Source: Azorhizobium oxalatiphilum (lineage in GTDB: Bacteria > Pseudomonadota > Alphaproteobacteria > Rhizobiales > Xanthobacteraceae). From it: DNA of 64,000 nt. The notes under the pieces are model-generated. The model was not told where the DNA came from. It ran no database searches and saw only the letters and a list, made by a program, of their open reading frames with translations. Shown piece by piece: positions 7,982 to 18,531 of this stretch. The DNA is taken from NCBI RefSeq assembly GCF_014635325.1, contig NZ_BMCT01000001.1, forward strand, positions 1,517,743-1,581,742, given 5' to 3'. A program made the position numbers and the translations under genes. Every line of letters begins with the position of its first letter. The stretch's first letter is position 1.

Positions 7982-9240
7982 GCCGCCATTTCCAGCGCCC
8001 GGCCAAGCTCCGGATGGGTGCGGGCGCGCTCCTCCAGCGATACGCCGGCCACGGTCGCGTCCCAGGCTTCACGCAGGGAGCGCACGCCCGCGCCGGGGCC
8101 GTCCGGATGGGCCATGATGCCGCCGCCGGCCGTCATGATGAGGTCGGTGGACTTCAGGCCCGCAAACGTGGCGGGTACCTGCCGGGCGGACTGGCCGGAG
8201 GAGAAGACCGGCATCACCGTGCAGGGCTTGTCCGGGAACATGGGGGTGAGGCATTCCAGCGCCGAGGCCATGACGCTGTCGTCCTCCTCGGAGAACTTGT
8301 TGGCGATGCCGTTCACATGCATGTGGTCGGCCCCCGCCAGCCGCCAGATCTTCTGCCAGGCCACATAGGACCAGCCGAGCAGGGGATGGCGGGTGAGATA
8401 GCCCCAGCCGTTGCGATGGGCATGGATGGGCAGTTGCGTCATCCGGCCCAGCTCGATCATGCCGGCGAGGCCCACGGAATTCAGGCTCGCCATCACGCAG
8501 GTGCCGCCCTGCGCCAGCACCAGATCGTGGCGGTGGCGCATCTCGTCCATGTCGCCGGTGAGGTTGAAGGCGTACATCACCTTCTTGCCGGTGCGGTCCG
8601 CATGCGTGTTGATGACCTTCATCACCTCCCGCACGCGGTCGTCGAACGGGCAGGCGGGGCCATCGGCCTGCAGTTCGTCATCCTTGATGAAGTCGATGCC
8701 GGCCTCGCACAGCTCCTTCACCAGGGCGGCGGTCTGCGCCGCATCGAAGCCGACGCTGGGCTTGATGATGGTGCCAATGAGCGGGCCGGAGGCGATGCCG
8801 GACAGGCGGCGCGTGCCCTCGATGCCGAACTTCGGGCCGGGGTATCTGTCCGCGAAGGCCTGTGGCAGGCGGATATCCAGCAGCTTGAGGCCGCTGACCT
8901 GCCTGAGCTCGAACAGATTGCCGGCCACGGTCGCCAGCAGGTTCGGCAGCGAGGGGCCGAGATTGGCCAGCGGCCAGGACAGCGTGACCTTCGCCCGCGT
9001 CACCTTTTCGCCGGGGCGGGCGCCGGGCGAGGGAAGGGAGCGCACGGGCACGTTCTCCTCCAGCACGGTGAGGTGCACCACGCGCGCTGCTGAGCGCTCC
9101 TTCAGCTCCGGCGTTTCGCCGGGAATGGCGACGAAGGTGCCGCTGGACTGCTCGCCCGCCATCACGTCGGCGGCCTTCTCCGGCGATCCGGTCGTTTCCA
9201 GCAGATAGTCGGCTTCAATGCGATCGGTCAGCATCTGCAT
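7978..9240 (-). CDS. RuBisCO-like protein (form IV), candidate 3-oxo-acid-sugar-phosphate decarboxylase or hydrolase
   Basis: RuBisCO large-subunit homologue of 420 residues that is not a carbon-fixing enzyme. By alignment in mind, Lys160 matches RuBisCO K175, and Lys186, Asp188 and Glu189 match the carbamylated K201 with D203 and E204. His273 or His275, His308 and Lys315 match H294, H327 and K334. The position of K177 is serine (KPS). The glycine triplet at 372-374 keeps a phosphate-binding loop. The metal-carbamate site is therefore intact. In apiose pathways, RuBisCO-like enzymes decarboxylate 3-oxo-isoapionate-4-phosphate or hydrolyse it to 3-phosphoglycerate and glycolate. Coupling to the kinase and the TRAP system makes a similar reaction the best inference. 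Enolase-type methionine-salvage or tetritol isomerase roles are less likely here. Confidence 0.88.
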   Translation of the reverse strand: MQMLTDRIEADYLLETTGSPEKAADVMAGEQSSGTFVAIPGETPELKERSAARVVHLTVLEENVPVRSLPSPGARPGEKVTRAKVTLSWPLANLGPSLPNLLATVAGNLFELRQVSGLKLLDIRLPQAFADRYPGPKFGIEGTRRLSGIASGPLIGTIIKPSVGFDAAQTAALVKELCEAGIDFIKDDELQADGPACPFDDRVREVMKVINTHADRTGKKVMYAFNLTGDMDEMRHRHDLVLAQGGTCVMASLNSVGLAGMIELGRMTQLPIHAHRNGWGYLTRHPLLGWSYVAWQKIWRLAGADHMHVNGIANKFSEEDDSVMASALECLTPMFPDKPCTVMPVFSSGQSARQVPATFAGLKSTDLIMTAGGGIMAHPDGPGAGVRSLREAWDATVAGVSLEERARTHPELGRALEMAA

Positions 9241-9272
9241 ATCCCGGTTTGGGGGAGGGAGGCGCGCGGTTT

Positions 9273-10067
9273 TCAGGACGCGCGGCAGCTCAGGCCGCCA
9301 TCGACGGGCAGGCTCACGCCGGTGATGTAGGCGGCATCGTCCGAGGCGAGGAACAGCGCGGCCTTGGCGATGTCCCAGGCCGTGCCCATCTTGCCGCTCG
9401 GGCAGGCGGCGTCGCGGGCCGCCACCATCTCGTCGGCATTGGCATACTGGCCGGAAATCTGCTGGAAGATCAGCGGGGTATTCATCAGGCCGGGCATGAT
9501 GGCATTCACCCTTATGCCGTCCTTGGCATATTGGAGGGCGAGGCCCATGGTGAAATTGTTCACCGCCGCCTTGGAGGCGTAATAAGCCGAATAGGGATAG
9601 CCGGTGTAGCGGATCGCAGCGATGGACGAGACGTTGACGATGGCGCCGGACTTCTGGGCGAGCATGTGCGGCAGCACGTGCTTGGCGGTGAGGAAGCAGC
9701 TCTTCACATTGATGTCCATGGTGCGGTCCCAGCCGGCCTCGTCCAGCTCGATGGGGCCGCCCATCTGGGCGTAGCCGACATTGTTGTGCAGCACATCAAT
9801 ACGGCCATGGGCCGCCATCACTTCGGCCACCACCTGCGCGATGGAGTCCGACTTGGTGACGTCGCAGGCATGGGCGGACGCGCGGCCACCCTCGCCGGAG
9901 ATGATGGACACCGTTTCCTCGGCCGCGGCGCGATTGATATCCACGCAGGCCACATGGGCGCCGTTGCGGGCGAACAGAGCGGCGGTGGCCTTGCCGTTGC
10001 CCCAGCCCGGACCCACCGAGCCGGCACCGAAAACGATGGCGATCTTGTCCTTCAGACGATCGGTCAT
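9273..10067 (-). CDS. Short-chain dehydrogenase/reductase (second; first gene of operon)
   Basis: Classical SDR of 264 residues when started at the ATG at 10067 (MTDRLKDKIA). The frame stays open for 34 more codons upstream, but those residues do not look like an SDR N-terminus. The cofactor loop is the variant FGAGSVGPGWGNGKA (13-27), longer than TGxxxGIG. NNVG (95-98), Ser147/148, Tyr162 and Lys166 form the active site, and Asp43 suggests NAD. It is 32 bp upstream of the RuBisCO-like gene and faces the divergent LysR regulator. Likely it oxidises the sugar acid to the 3-oxo form before the kinase acts; this is inferred from position. Confidence 0.87.
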   Translation of the reverse strand: MTDRLKDKIAIVFGAGSVGPGWGNGKATAALFARNGAHVACVDINRAAAEETVSIISGEGGRASAHACDVTKSDSIAQVVAEVMAAHGRIDVLHNNVGYAQMGGPIELDEAGWDRTMDINVKSCFLTAKHVLPHMLAQKSGAIVNVSSIAAIRYTGYPYSAYYASKAAVNNFTMGLALQYAKDGIRVNAIMPGLMNTPLIFQQISGQYANADEMVAARDAACPSGKMGTAWDIAKAALFLASDDAAYITGVSLPVDGGLSCRAS

Positions 10068-10402
10068 GCTGTGACTTTCGCTGTGATTAAAAAGGAAGCT
10101 GCACCGGGCGCGGGCACGGTTGGGCAAGCCGCTGTCCGGGGCAATGTGCCCTTGCGGCAGCAATGGCACCGTCGCGCAGGTGGCAAAAGCGGTCGGCGTG
10201 GCCGTAGCGCTTGTGCGGGCGTATTTTGCGCGCTGTCAGAAGGCAGAAGGCGCGGATTTCTCCGCATGGTCCCTTGGCATGTTCCACCCAATTCTTGTTT
10301 GATTGAATGCCAAGCTATATCCCCGCTGGGGAAGGTGAAATCGGAAATCGACGCAGCCGCCTGTGAGTTTTCCTGACAGGTCCATCATATGGAGCTCTGC
10401 CT
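10068..10402. promoter_or_regulatory. Divergent promoter region between SDR operon and LysR gene
   Basis: 335 bp with no convincing gene. The right half is more AT-rich (10295-10345, containing TTGTTTGATTGAATGCC and CTATAT), which fits a promoter and a LysR binding site, but no single T-N11-A box stands out. A GGAG ribosome site for the regulator is at 10391-10394. Confidence 0.45.
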
Positions 10403-11281
10403 GTGGCCCCACCCCGTCTGCCGTTGAACGCCTTGCGCGCCTTCGAGGCCACGGCCCGTCTCGGCAGCATGTCGGCTGCGGCCGGAGAACTGGGCGTCAC
10501 GCACGGAGCCGTGAGCCGGCATGTGCGGGAGCTGGAGGCGCAGTTCGGCCTCTCGCTGCTGCGGCGGCAGCCGAAATCGGTGGTGCCGACGCCGGGCGGG
10601 GCGCAGCTGGCCTCCTGCCTCGGCGAGGCGTTCGATCTGATGCGCCTCGGCGTCTCGCGCCTCGCGCCGTCGCCGCTCACCCTGTCGTGCTCGGCCACCA
10701 TCGCCATGAACTGGCTGATACCGCGCCTCGGGGGCTTCAAGCGTGACAATCCCGATGTGGAAGTGCGCCTCAACATCAATTACGGCGAGGTGGATTTCGT
10801 GCGCGACGAGATCAGCGTCGCCATCCGCTCCAGCATGTTCCGCGCGCCGCAGGACGTGGTGATCCGGCCGCTGCTGCGGGAGGACATCGGCCCGGTATGC
10901 CATCCGGACTATGCCGCCCGCCTCGGGCTTTCGGTTCCGGAGGATCTGGCGCGGGCCCGCATTCTCGGCACCGCCACGCGCCCGGCCGCATGGCGCGAGT
11001 GGCTGGAGGTGATCGGGCATCCCGACCTGCTGCTCGACGCGCAGGAGACCTATGACCATTTCTATCTGCTGATCCAGGCGGCGGCGTCCGGCCTCGGCAT
11101 GGCCATGGCGCCGCGCATCGTCGCCATCGACGCCATTGCCCGCGGCCATCTGGTGGCACCGTTCGGCTTCACGCCGGGGCCGCACGAACTCAGCCTCTGG
11201 ATCGCTCCGCACCTCAGGGCACGCAGCGACGTCAAGCGGCTGGTGGCCTGGATTCAGGCGGACATGATCGCCTCGTCCTAG
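10403..11281 (+). CDS. LysR-family transcriptional regulator (GcvA-like)
   Basis: DNA-binding regulator of 292 residues, starting at GTG 10403 with GGAG 8 nt upstream. The N-terminal winged helix-turn-helix (LNALRAFEATARLGSMSAAA, about 8-27, then GAVSRHVRELE) and the substrate-binding half typical of the GcvA subgroup are clear. It is transcribed away from the sugar-acid operon and shares its intergenic region, the standard layout for a LysR regulator and its target. The inducer would be the substrate or an intermediate of that pathway (inference). A hairpin GGCCGCG/CGCGGCC follows the stop but has no T-run. Confidence 0.9.
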   Translation: MAPPRLPLNALRAFEATARLGSMSAAAGELGVTHGAVSRHVRELEAQFGLSLLRRQPKSVVPTPGGAQLASCLGEAFDLMRLGVSRLAPSPLTLSCSATIAMNWLIPRLGGFKRDNPDVEVRLNINYGEVDFVRDEISVAIRSSMFRAPQDVVIRPLLREDIGPVCHPDYAARLGLSVPEDLARARILGTATRPAAWREWLEVIGHPDLLLDAQETYDHFYLLIQAAASGLGMAMAPRIVAIDAIARGHLVAPFGFTPGPHELSLWIAPHLRARSDVKRLVAWIQADMIASS

Positions 11282-11407
11282 CTGGCCGGCCGCGAGGTGG
11301 CGCGGCCGTCTGCCTTGTCCACAGGGGCAGGTCGGCCGTGGTGGCCGGATCGGTCTCCAGCAACACATTGTTAGCAAAGAAAATTCCGGCGACCCGAGGT
11401 GCAAAAA

Positions 11408-11422
11408 GAACAGATTGCGAAC
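11408..11422 (+). promoter_or_regulatory. Alphaproteobacterial SOS box upstream of recA
   Basis: GAAC at 11408-11411, seven bases, then GAAC at 11419-11422, an exact match to the alphaproteobacterial LexA site GAAC-N7-GAAC. It lies 64 bp before the recA ATG. A further GAAC at 11426-11429 follows. LexA repression of recA is the expected effect. Confidence 0.88.
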
Positions 11423-11486
11423 ATGGAACAAATAGAGTACGAACGCCGATGTAGCATTTCTCTTGCGCCAGGCACGGAGCGCGGCG

Positions 11487-12572
11487 ATGACTCAGTCCAC
11501 TCTCAGACTCGTCGAAGGGTCCTCCATGGATAAGACCAAGGCGCTGGACGCCGCGCTCTCTCAGATCGAGCGTCATTTCGGTAAAGGCTCGATCATGCGG
11601 CTCGGCAAGAGCGGCAAGGTCATGGAGATCGAAAGCATCTCCACCGGTTCGCTCGGCCTTGATATTGCGCTTGGCATCGGCGGCTTGCCCAAGGGCCGCG
11701 TCGTGGAAATCTACGGTCCGGAATCCTCCGGCAAGACCACGCTGGCGCTGCACTGCATCGCCGAGGCCCAGAAGAAGGGCGGCACCTGCGCCTTCATCGA
11801 CGCCGAGCATGCGCTCGATCCCGTCTATGCGCGCAAGCTGGGGGTCAATCTCGATGATCTCCTGATCTCCCAGCCGGATGCCGGCGAGCAGGCGCTGGAA
11901 ATCTGCGACACGCTGGTGCGCTCGGGCGCCATCGACGTGATGGTGGTCGATTCGGTGGCCGCGCTGACCCCGCGCGCCGAACTCGACGGCGAGATGGGCG
12001 ACAATCAGCCGGGCCTGCAGGCGCGCCTCATGAGCCAGGCGCTGCGCAAGCTCACCGGCTCCATCTCCAAGTCCAACACCATGGTCATCTTCATCAACCA
12101 GATCCGCATGAAGATCGGCGTGATGTATGGCTCGCCCGAGACCACCACGGGCGGCAACGCCCTGAAGTTCTACGCCTCCGTGCGCCTCGACATCCGCCGC
12201 ATCGGCATGATCAAGGAACGCGACGAGGTGGTGGGCAACCAGACCCGCGTGAAGGTGGTGAAGAACAAGCTCGCCGCCCCGTTCAAGCAGGTCGAGTTCG
12301 ACATCATGTACGGCGAGGGCGTCTCCAAGATGGGCGAACTGCTCGATCTCGGCGTGCGCGCGGGCGTGGTGGAGAAGTCCGGCGCCTGGTTCTCCTATGA
12401 CAGCCAGCGCCTCGGCCAGGGCCGCGAGAATTCCAAGACCTTCCTGCGGAACAACCCGGAAGTCTCGGCGCGCATCGAGGCGGCCATCCGCCAGAACGCG
12501 GGCCTCATCGCCGACCAGATCCTGACGGGCGGTCCGGACGATGATGACGGGGATGACGCCGCCGAGGCGTGA
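11487..12572 (+). CDS. recA: Recombinase RecA
   Basis: DNA strand-exchange ATPase and LexA co-protease, central to homologous recombination and the SOS response. The start chosen is ATG 11487 with GGAG 7 nt before it, giving 361 residues; a TTG at 11463 in frame has no comparable site. Walker A is GPESSGKT (77-84). The signature [14 protein letters not shown] is present, as are the two DNA-binding loops around [11 protein letters not shown] and ETTTGGN. The acidic C-tail ends in [11 protein letters not shown], which is normal. It is a single gene with its own SOS box and terminator. Confidence 0.98.
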   Translation: MTQSTLRLVEGSSMDKTKALDAALSQIERHFGKGSIMRLGKSGKVMEIESISTGSLGLDIALGIGGLPKGRVVEIYGPESSGKTTLALHCIAEAQKKGGTCAFIDAEHALDPVYARKLGVNLDDLLISQPDAGEQALEICDTLVRSGAIDVMVVDSVAALTPRAELDGEMGDNQPGLQARLMSQALRKLTGSISKSNTMVIFINQIRMKIGVMYGSPETTTGGNALKFYASVRLDIRRIGMIKERDEVVGNQTRVKVVKNKLAAPFKQVEFDIMYGEGVSKMGELLDLGVRAGVVEKSGAWFSYDSQRLGQGRENSKTFLRNNPEVSARIEAAIRQNAGLIADQILTGGPDDDDGDDAAEA

Positions 12573-12590
12573 GGCAGGACAGGGATTGAT

Positions 12591-12618
12591 CGGGCGGCTT
12601 CGGCCGCCCGTTTCGTTT
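12591..12618 (+). terminator. Rho-independent terminator of recA
   Basis: Arms CGGGCGGC and GCCGCCCG around a TTCG loop, followed by TTTCGTTT, 19 bp after the recA stop. Confidence 0.85.
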
Positions 12619-12620
12619 CC

Positions 12621-12710
12621 GGCAAGCTCCTCGCAGGGGGCAGGCTTCCGCAGGGGGGCAAGCTCCCGTAGGGGGACAAGCTCCCGCAAGGGGCAAGCCT
12701 CCGCAAGAGG
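12621..12710. repeat. Five imperfect 18-bp tandem repeats downstream of recA
   Basis: Units start at 12621, 12639, 12657, 12675 and 12693, with consensus GGCAAGCTCCCGCAGGGG. Each differs from the consensus at a few positions, and the period is kept exactly. The array lies just beyond the recA terminator and about 210 bp before alaS. No gene is supported across it, though the 18-bp period keeps several frames open. Confidence 0.85.
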
Positions 12711-12923
12711 GAGGTCGCCCGGTTTGGGTGGGGCAGGCCCATCCCCCGGGGCCTTGCTGGACAAGCGCAGGGGCCATGGTTAAACGATCATGTCCCTTTT
12801 TGGGCGTCGCAGGCTGGAGTGAAACGCTTCCGCCCCGTGGCGCCCGGCCATCCGGCCGGGGAGGGCAGGGGCGTTCAGCGCCATCTGCTCCGGTCTTCGA
12901 ATTCCAGGGTGTGGTGCCGGTAC

Positions 12924-15569
<2,646 letters not shown>

Positions 15570-15600
15570 GCGGAGGGGCTCCCCGGTTTGGCTTGAATGA

Positions 15601-15626
15601 AAAGGCGGGCGCAGGCCCGCCTTTTT
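15601..15626 (+). terminator. Rho-independent terminator of alaS
   Basis: AAAGGCGGGC and GCCCGCCTTT pair around a 4-nt loop, then CTTTTT. It lies 32 bp after the alaS stop. The next 210 bp to 15836 hold no gene that I can support. Confidence 0.9.
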
Positions 15627-15836
15627 GCTGTCCGGAAGGGCCCGATGCGCCTGCCCGTCCGGCGGCAGGGCGCCGGCGGTGCGGTCGGCCGGTCACAGCA
15701 CATTTCAGACCGCTCGGGCCTGGGGGAGGGGCGGGTGTTTGCCTCGGCTCCGCCACGCGGGCCGTTACGACAATCAGCTCTGGCCCTCCCGCGGCGGGAG
15801 GTCTAAGCAGGCGGCCTGTTTAACGGGTAGCGCGTC

Positions 15837-16772
15837 ATGGCCAGCATTCTCACCGCTCTTGTCCCGGTCTTTCTGGTGATTCTGCTGGGCGTCGTACTGC
15901 GCCGCGTGCTGCTGAAGAAAGCCGATCATTGGATCGCGCTGGAGCAACTGACCTATTACGTGCTGTTTCCGGCGCTGCTGCTGGTTTCGGCGGTCAAGGC
16001 GGACCTCTCCGGCGTCAGCGTGATCGCCGTGGTGGGGGCCATGCTGGGGTCGATCCTCATCATGTCCGCGCTGCTTCTGGCGGGACGGGAGCCTCTGTGC
16101 CGCATGCTGGCCATGGATGGGCCGGCCTACACCTCGCTGTTTCAGGGCGTCACCCGCTGGAACACCTATATCGCGCTGGCCGTCGCGGGGGGGCTCTATG
16201 GGGCTGCTGGCGTCACGGTGGCGGCGGTGGCGCTGGTGGCGATGATCCCGGCCGTGAACGTGGTCTGTGTGATCGTGCTGGCGCGCTATGTGGGCGCGCA
16301 GGCGCCGACACCGCGCTTCATCGGCACCCAGCTCGCCCGCAATCCCTTCATCTGGTCCTGCGCCCTCGGTGCCCTGCTCAACGGCTTTGCCGTGCCGGTG
16401 CCCAAGGTGGTGGTGGAGTTCGGCGACATTCTGGGCCGCGCCTCGCTGGCGCTGGGCCTGCTGGTGGTGGGCGGCGGGCTGGCGCTGGACCGGCTGAAGA
16501 CCATCAAGCTGACGGTTCTGCTCGCAGTCGTGCTGAAGCTGGTGGGCAAGCCCGCCGTGGCGATCACTCTTGGGCTTGCGTTTGGCCTGCGCGGCACCGA
16601 ACTGGCGGTGCTGGCCATCGTCTGCGCCGTGCCATCCGCACCCAATGGCTATGTGCTGGCGCGGCAGATGGGCGGGGATGCACCGCTGCTGGCGGAGATT
16701 CTCACGGTTCAGATCCTGGCGGCGGTGGTTTCGCTGCCGCTCGTGCTGGCGGTGGTCGGCCTCATCGGCTGA
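15837..16772 (+). CDS. AEC-family transporter (auxin efflux carrier/malonate type)
   Basis: Integral membrane protein of 311 residues with about ten hydrophobic segments, of the AEC (bile/arsenite/riboflavin-like) carrier fold. The N-terminal segment ASILTALVPVFLVILLGVVL, the central SALKAD-like loop (SAVKADLSG) and the LGxxLALDRLK motif after GLLVVGGG fit the family. Substrates in this family are organic acids or amino-acid derivatives, often malonate, and cannot be told here. It stands alone between the alaS terminator and a bidirectional terminator. Confidence 0.88.
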   Translation: MASILTALVPVFLVILLGVVLRRVLLKKADHWIALEQLTYYVLFPALLLVSAVKADLSGVSVIAVVGAMLGSILIMSALLLAGREPLCRMLAMDGPAYTSLFQGVTRWNTYIALAVAGGLYGAAGVTVAAVALVAMIPAVNVVCVIVLARYVGAQAPTPRFIGTQLARNPFIWSCALGALLNGFAVPVPKVVVEFGDILGRASLALGLLVVGGGLALDRLKTIKLTVLLAVVLKLVGKPAVAITLGLAFGLRGTELAVLAIVCAVPSAPNGYVLARQMGGDAPLLAEILTVQILAAVVSLPLVLAVVGLIG

Positions 16773-16788
16773 GCAGCGCGCAACAAAA

Positions 16789-16812
16789 AAGGACGGCCCG
16801 GAAGCCGTCCTT
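16789..16812. terminator. Bidirectional terminator between AEC gene and secreted protein gene
   Basis: AAGGACGGC and GCCGTCCTT arms around CCGGAA, with an A-run to the left and TTCTGATCTTT to the right. It serves two convergent genes. Confidence 0.85.
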
Positions 16813-16833
16813 CTGATCTTTGGGAAGCGCTGC

Positions 16834-17259
16834 TCAGCACGGACCCCAGTATCCGCCACCCGGGCCGCCGTACCAGCAACGCGCGGGGCCCTGATAGACC
16901 ACGGGCGGGGGCGGCGGGGGCGCGTAATAGACGGTGGGCGGCGGCGGGGGCTCCACATAGACCACGGCGGGCGGCGGCGCGGAATTGGCAGCGCCAGCGA
17001 TGGCCGCAGCGCCCAGAATGCCGAGCGCGATGCCGGCGCCCACGGCCGCGCCATTGTTGTTGTTCCGGCGCCGGCCGCAGTTCCAGCAGGGCGGGGGCGG
17101 GCCGTAATACTGCGCCGCCGTCACCTGACCGGGGACCGAAGCGCCGACCGTTCCCGCGCCGGAGAACAGGGAAGCGGAAAAAGCGGGGGATGCGGCGGTC
17201 AAACCAAGCGCAGCAACGAGGCCGAGCGCGGCGACCCGTTTCGAAACACTGCCCATCAT
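16834..17259 (-). CDS. Small secreted Pro/Tyr/Gly-rich protein of unknown function
   Basis: I do not recognise a named family. The 141 residues start with a clear signal peptide (AALGLVAALGLTAASPAFSA, about 10-29). A cysteine pair (CWNC, 58-61) and an RRRNNNN linker follow, then a glycine- and alanine-rich hydrophobic stretch (70-91) that could insert in a membrane. The proline-tyrosine tail has blocks such as YVEPPPPPTVYYAPPPPPP and ends in GGGYWGPC. Such tails occur in envelope-associated small proteins of Hyphomicrobiales. Two cysteine clusters at either end might form disulfides. It may be surface-exposed; the function is unknown. Confidence 0.75.
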   Translation of the reverse strand: MMGSVSKRVAALGLVAALGLTAASPAFSASLFSGAGTVGASVPGQVTAAQYYGPPPPCWNCGRRRNNNNGAAVGAGIALGILGAAAIAGAANSAPPPAVVYVEPPPPPTVYYAPPPPPPVVYQGPARCWYGGPGGGYWGPC

Positions 17260-17464
17260 TACTCGTCTCCTCAGCGTCGCACTTGGCCGATGGCTCCCGG
17301 CCCACTTTAAACGCTGTCTCTATGGTCATCGCTCGTGATCAAAGCCGAATTATGTCTTTGCTCACGTCATCGTTAATACTCGGTTGCCCGGCTGAACGGT
17401 GTCTGAACAGATCCAGACCTTCCTGTGACTACTTGGAAGACACCAAGGCACACACGGCTACACC

Positions 17465-17581
17465 ATGAGCTTTTGGGCAAAACAAAGACATTCCGCCGCA
17501 AAAGGTTCCCATCTCCAGCGACCCAACGCGCCCTTGCTCCGGCCGATGAGTCTCGCTAAGCCTCGGGCCTGCCATGACTGA
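17465..17581 (+). CDS. Possible 38-residue leader peptide overlapping pyrB start
   Basis: A short frame begins at ATG 17465 ([14 protein letters not shown]) and ends at TGA 17579-17581, eight bases past the first base of the pyrB start codon, in another frame. The overlap would allow translational coupling or attenuation, as leader peptides do in some bacterial pyrB genes. No strong ribosome site is seen, and the composition is not clearly coding. The rest of the gap 17260-17464 holds promoters for the flanking genes at most. Confidence 0.25.
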   Translation: MSFWAKQRHSAAKGSHLQRPNAPLLRPMSLAKPRACHD

Positions 17582-18521
17582 TGCTTCCGCCTTTACACTC
17601 GATCGCCGCGACCTGATCGGCATCGAAGGTCTTTCCGCGCCGGAAATCACCGGACTTCTGGATCTGGCGGAGGAATTCGTCGTCCTCAACCGGCAGATCG
17701 AGAAAAAGCGCACGACGCTGCGTGGCCGCACGCAGATCAACCTCTTCTTCGAGGCCTCCACCCGCACGCAATCGTCCTTCGAGATCGCCGGAAAGCGCCT
17801 CGGGGCCGATGTGATGAACATGTCGGTGGGCAACAGCTCGGTGAAGAAGGGCGAGACGCTCATCGACACCGCCATGACGCTCAACGCGATGCATCCGGAC
17901 CTGCTGGTGGTGCGTCACCAGTCCTCCGGCGCGGTGGCGCTGCTGGCGCGCAAGGTGGATTGCTGCGTCATCAATGCCGGCGACGGGGCGCACGAGCATC
18001 CCACCCAGGCGCTGCTGGACGCGCTCACCATCCGCCGGAACAAGGGCCCGATCACCGGCCTCGTGGTGGCGATCTGCGGCGACGTGCTGCATTCGCGCGT
18101 GGCCCGCTCCAACATCCTGCTGCTGCACACTTTGGGCGCGCAGGTGCGGGTGGTGGCGCCCTCCACGCTGCTGCCGGCGGGCATCCAGCATTTCCCGGTC
18201 GAGGTGCACCGCTCCATGGAGAGCGGGCTGGAGGGGGCGGACATCGTGATGATGCTGCGTCTTCAGCGCGAGCGCATGGCCGGCTCCTTCATCCCTTCGG
18301 TGAAGGAATATTTCCATTATTACGGCCTCGACGAAGCCAAGCTGAAGCGGGCCAAGCCCGATGCGCTGGTCATGCATCCCGGCCCCATGAACCGGGGCGT
18401 GGAGATCGATTCGGCGGTGGCGGATGGCGCCCAGTCGCTGATCCGCGAGCAGGTGGAGATGGGCGTCGCCGTGCGCATGGCGGTGCTGGACGCGCTGGCG
18501 CGCAAGCTGCCGAACGCGTGA
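17574..18521 (+). CDS. pyrB: Aspartate carbamoyltransferase catalytic chain
   Basis: Condenses carbamoyl phosphate with aspartate, the first committed step of pyrimidine synthesis. The 315 residues carry the carbamoyl-phosphate motif STRT (62-65), HPTQ (142-145) and the C-terminal HPGPMNRG. No pyrI regulatory chain is nearby. The next gene, 10 bp downstream, encodes a PyrC-like protein without the metal motif. In Pseudomonas-type enzymes such a protein is a structural partner of PyrB, so a PyrB-PyrC' complex is a fair inference. Confidence 0.96.
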   Translation: MTDASAFTLDRRDLIGIEGLSAPEITGLLDLAEEFVVLNRQIEKKRTTLRGRTQINLFFEASTRTQSSFEIAGKRLGADVMNMSVGNSSVKKGETLIDTAMTLNAMHPDLLVVRHQSSGAVALLARKVDCCVINAGDGAHEHPTQALLDALTIRRNKGPITGLVVAICGDVLHSRVARSNILLLHTLGAQVRVVAPSTLLPAGIQHFPVEVHRSMESGLEGADIVMMLRLQRERMAGSFIPSVKEYFHYYGLDEAKLKRAKPDALVMHPGPMNRGVEIDSAVADGAQSLIREQVEMGVAVRMAVLDALARKLPNA

Positions 18522-18531
18522 GGGACTGAAA

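Noticed and set aside
7978-9240. True RuBisCO (carbon fixation)
   Set aside because: K177 is replaced, no small subunit is present, and the neighbourhood is sugar-acid catabolism.
11232-12764. Long minus-strand frame opposite recA (510 codons)
   Set aside because: It mirrors recA codons; composition is His/Arg/Ala/Gly-rich with no domain, and high GC produces such shadows.
12505-12777. Minus-strand frame through the 18-bp repeats with Cys/Pro hexapeptide blocks
   Set aside because: No ribosome site, no homology, and it runs into recA's end. Kept as a repeat only.
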